Assembly: GCA_035606665.1 (NCBI GenBank)
Contig: DATNEY010000034.1
Coordinates: 190,699-254,698 of the forward strand
Reading direction: 5' to 3'
DNA length: 64,000 bases
Source: DASUGC01 sp035606665
GTDB taxonomy: Bacteria; Acidobacteriota; Vicinamibacteria; Vicinamibacterales; SCN-69-37
Shown here: piece by piece, positions 63,085 through 64,000 of the stretch
Numbering within the stretch: position 1 is the stretch's first letter
How the letters are laid out: each line of letters begins with the position of its first letter
The notes under the pieces: model-generated
Told to the model about the DNA's origin: nothing
The model's input: only the letters and a program-made list of their open reading frames with translations
Databases searched by the model: none
Made by a program: the position numbers and the translations under genes

Positions 63085-63741
63085 GTGCCGGTGCCTGAAG
63101 CTCAGCTCACCATCGAAGAAAGGGAAAGACTCTATCGCTCGCGGGAGATTCGGGAACAGCTGTCGAAGCACTTCGAGTGGGCCGTGAGCGAGCTGAAGAA
63201 CCTCGTAGGAGATGCCGACGCGTGGCGCGTGATTGACGAGGCTGTGGTGACCGACGTGGCAGGGACGTTTATTGCTCCCGGTCACGGACGGCGTGCGGTT
63301 CGGAAGCTCGGGTCGACAAGCCGAGATGCCAACGCCCGCAAATGGATGACGGCCTCGGTGGCGAGGTTGTCACATGACACTCTTTGCCTGATCGCGGAGT
63401 CCCGGTTCTCGATGGCGGAGATCGAGCGCGCACTTCGTGCAATTGAGGCGGCACGAAGGCAATTCGTCGACCTGGACCGACAATCGGCAGGTGCGAAGGG
63501 TCGGGCGATTTCTGCCGAACCTGCACAGGCTTTTAAGAAACTGGTCGAACGGACGGTGAAGAACACAACTGAGAGCCTGCCGAGAAGGCCCAACTACCGC
63601 GATGTTTTGAAGCGACTCGGTGAAGAGCCAGATGTTCGAGTCGATTGGGAAACGGAGTGTGTTTACTACAGTGCTGGCGAGCGCCGAATGACGTTCAAGA
63701 GACTGAAGAACATCATCGGAGAATCAGGCAGGATCAGATAA
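63085..63741 (+). CDS. Hypothetical protein
   Basis: 218 aa from a GTG (a second GTG two codons on). Almost entirely helical and charged (AQLTIEERERLYRSREIREQLSKHFEWAVSELKNLVGDADAWRVIDEAVV...). Basic stretches and Arg/Ser/Thr-rich C-terminal region suggest DNA or RNA contact, but no motif was recognised. Follows the small PD-(D/E)XK gene in the same direction. Confidence 0.55.
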   Translation: MPVPEAQLTIEERERLYRSREIREQLSKHFEWAVSELKNLVGDADAWRVIDEAVVTDVAGTFIAPGHGRRAVRKLGSTSRDANARKWMTASVARLSHDTLCLIAESRFSMAEIERALRAIEAARRQFVDLDRQSAGAKGRAISAEPAQAFKKLVERTVKNTTESLPRRPNYRDVLKRLGEEPDVRVDWETECVYYSAGERRMTFKRLKNIIGESGRIR

Positions 63742-64000
63742 ATCCCATGAAGGTGACTTGGCGGGACGCGCGTACGCGACGCTTGATTCCACGTCATGCC
63801 GAGTTCTGCCAGTCGGGAAACCGTTCAGAAAGCGCTTCCCAGCGGATGCGATGACTCTTGGGCGTGTCCCGATTTTTGTGTGTGAGACGGTTTTGATCTT
63901 CGCGGTGGTGGCGGGCGGCTGATCTGTGCCGGTCGCCACCACCGCGTTCAGGGTACGCATCTTACGCCTGGCCTCGAAGAAAGCGATCTCCAAAGAGGAT
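63742..64000. other. Untranslated or truncated right end with hairpin
   Basis: CGCGGTGGTGGCG (63901-63913) and CGCCACCACCGCG (63934-63946) form a perfect 13-bp hairpin with a 20-base loop. A minus-strand frame (63724-63993, starting EIAFFEARRKMRTLNA) is open through it but lacks recognisable content; the end of a mobile element or gene entering from the right cannot be excluded. Confidence 0.4.

Noticed and set aside
63724..63993. Minus-strand frame at the right edge as a transposase fragment
   Set aside because: No DDE, HUH or integrase motif is visible and the frame runs through a perfect hairpin; kept only as an open possibility.

Overview
The window is GC-rich DNA from a bacterium that is most likely a member of the Acidobacteriota (a Vicinamibacteria-like lineage). 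This placement is an inference. It rests on the dense, high-GC housekeeping genes, secreted proteins built from carboxypeptidase-regulatory-like modules, large secreted M14/M28 peptidases, cyclic amidohydrolases, VWA-domain proteins, and intergenic palindromic repeats. No 16S rRNA is present to confirm it.

Left part (1-45,400), conserved chromosome. Two tandem secreted beta-sandwich proteins (the first is cut by the window start) are followed by a minus-strand block: rluB, scpB, scpA, trpS, an M50 protease and uvrC. A CDP-alcohol phosphatidyltransferase gene starts head-to-head with uvrC. Then come tdk-efp, hsp20 plus an HtrA-type protease, a 3-methyladenine glycosylase with uvrA, and an RRM/Gly-rich RNA-binding protein. 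Next are an amidohydrolase with a YCF48-like protein, an arginine/methylarginine-like module (APC transporter, DDAH-like hydrolase, PepSY-type membrane protein) and two secreted metallopeptidases. Downstream lie an aromatic-amino-acid-type decarboxylase, a sigma-54 response regulator/histidine kinase/lipoprotein operon, a VWA protein with an OmpA lipoprotein, an ECF sigma/anti-sigma pair, a MacB-like tripartite exporter, and a DUF883/YqjE/DUF3618 envelope-stress operon behind a near-consensus sigma-54 promoter.

Three kinds of dispersed repeat decorate this part: (A) 20-bp REP-like hairpins ending in CCTAC, two of them read through as signal-peptide coding sequence; (B) four copies of a roughly 110-bp GC-rich intergenic element; (C) hairpins built from short reiterated words, one inserted in frame inside uvrC.

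Right part (45,438-64,000), an apparent genomic island. Its left edge is a 47-nt 3' fragment of tRNA-Thr(CGU) on the minus strand, the classic scar of integration into a tRNA gene. The geometry predicts the intact tRNA beyond the right edge of the window. Inside are genes of defence or mobile character: a DUF262/DUF1524 GmrSD-type protein; a zinc-ribbon/PIN-like protein overlapping a WYL-like gene; two tandem proteins with HEPN Rx4H motifs; a RecQ helicase fused to a phosphoribosyltransferase-like domain; a GIY-YIG/MUG113 protein; a ribbon-helix-helix repressor with its operator abutting the start codon; a serine recombinase flanked by palindromes; two PD-(D/E)XK-like proteins; an attC-like hairpin; and an XRE regulator with a perfect 16-bp operator next to an orphan proteasome-fold (Ntn) hydrolase. 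The candidate new systems are the Zn-ribbon-PIN/WYL unit, the HEPN pair beside RecQ-PRTase, and the XRE/Ntn-hydrolase locus. All functional claims for the island are inferences from motifs and neighbourhood.
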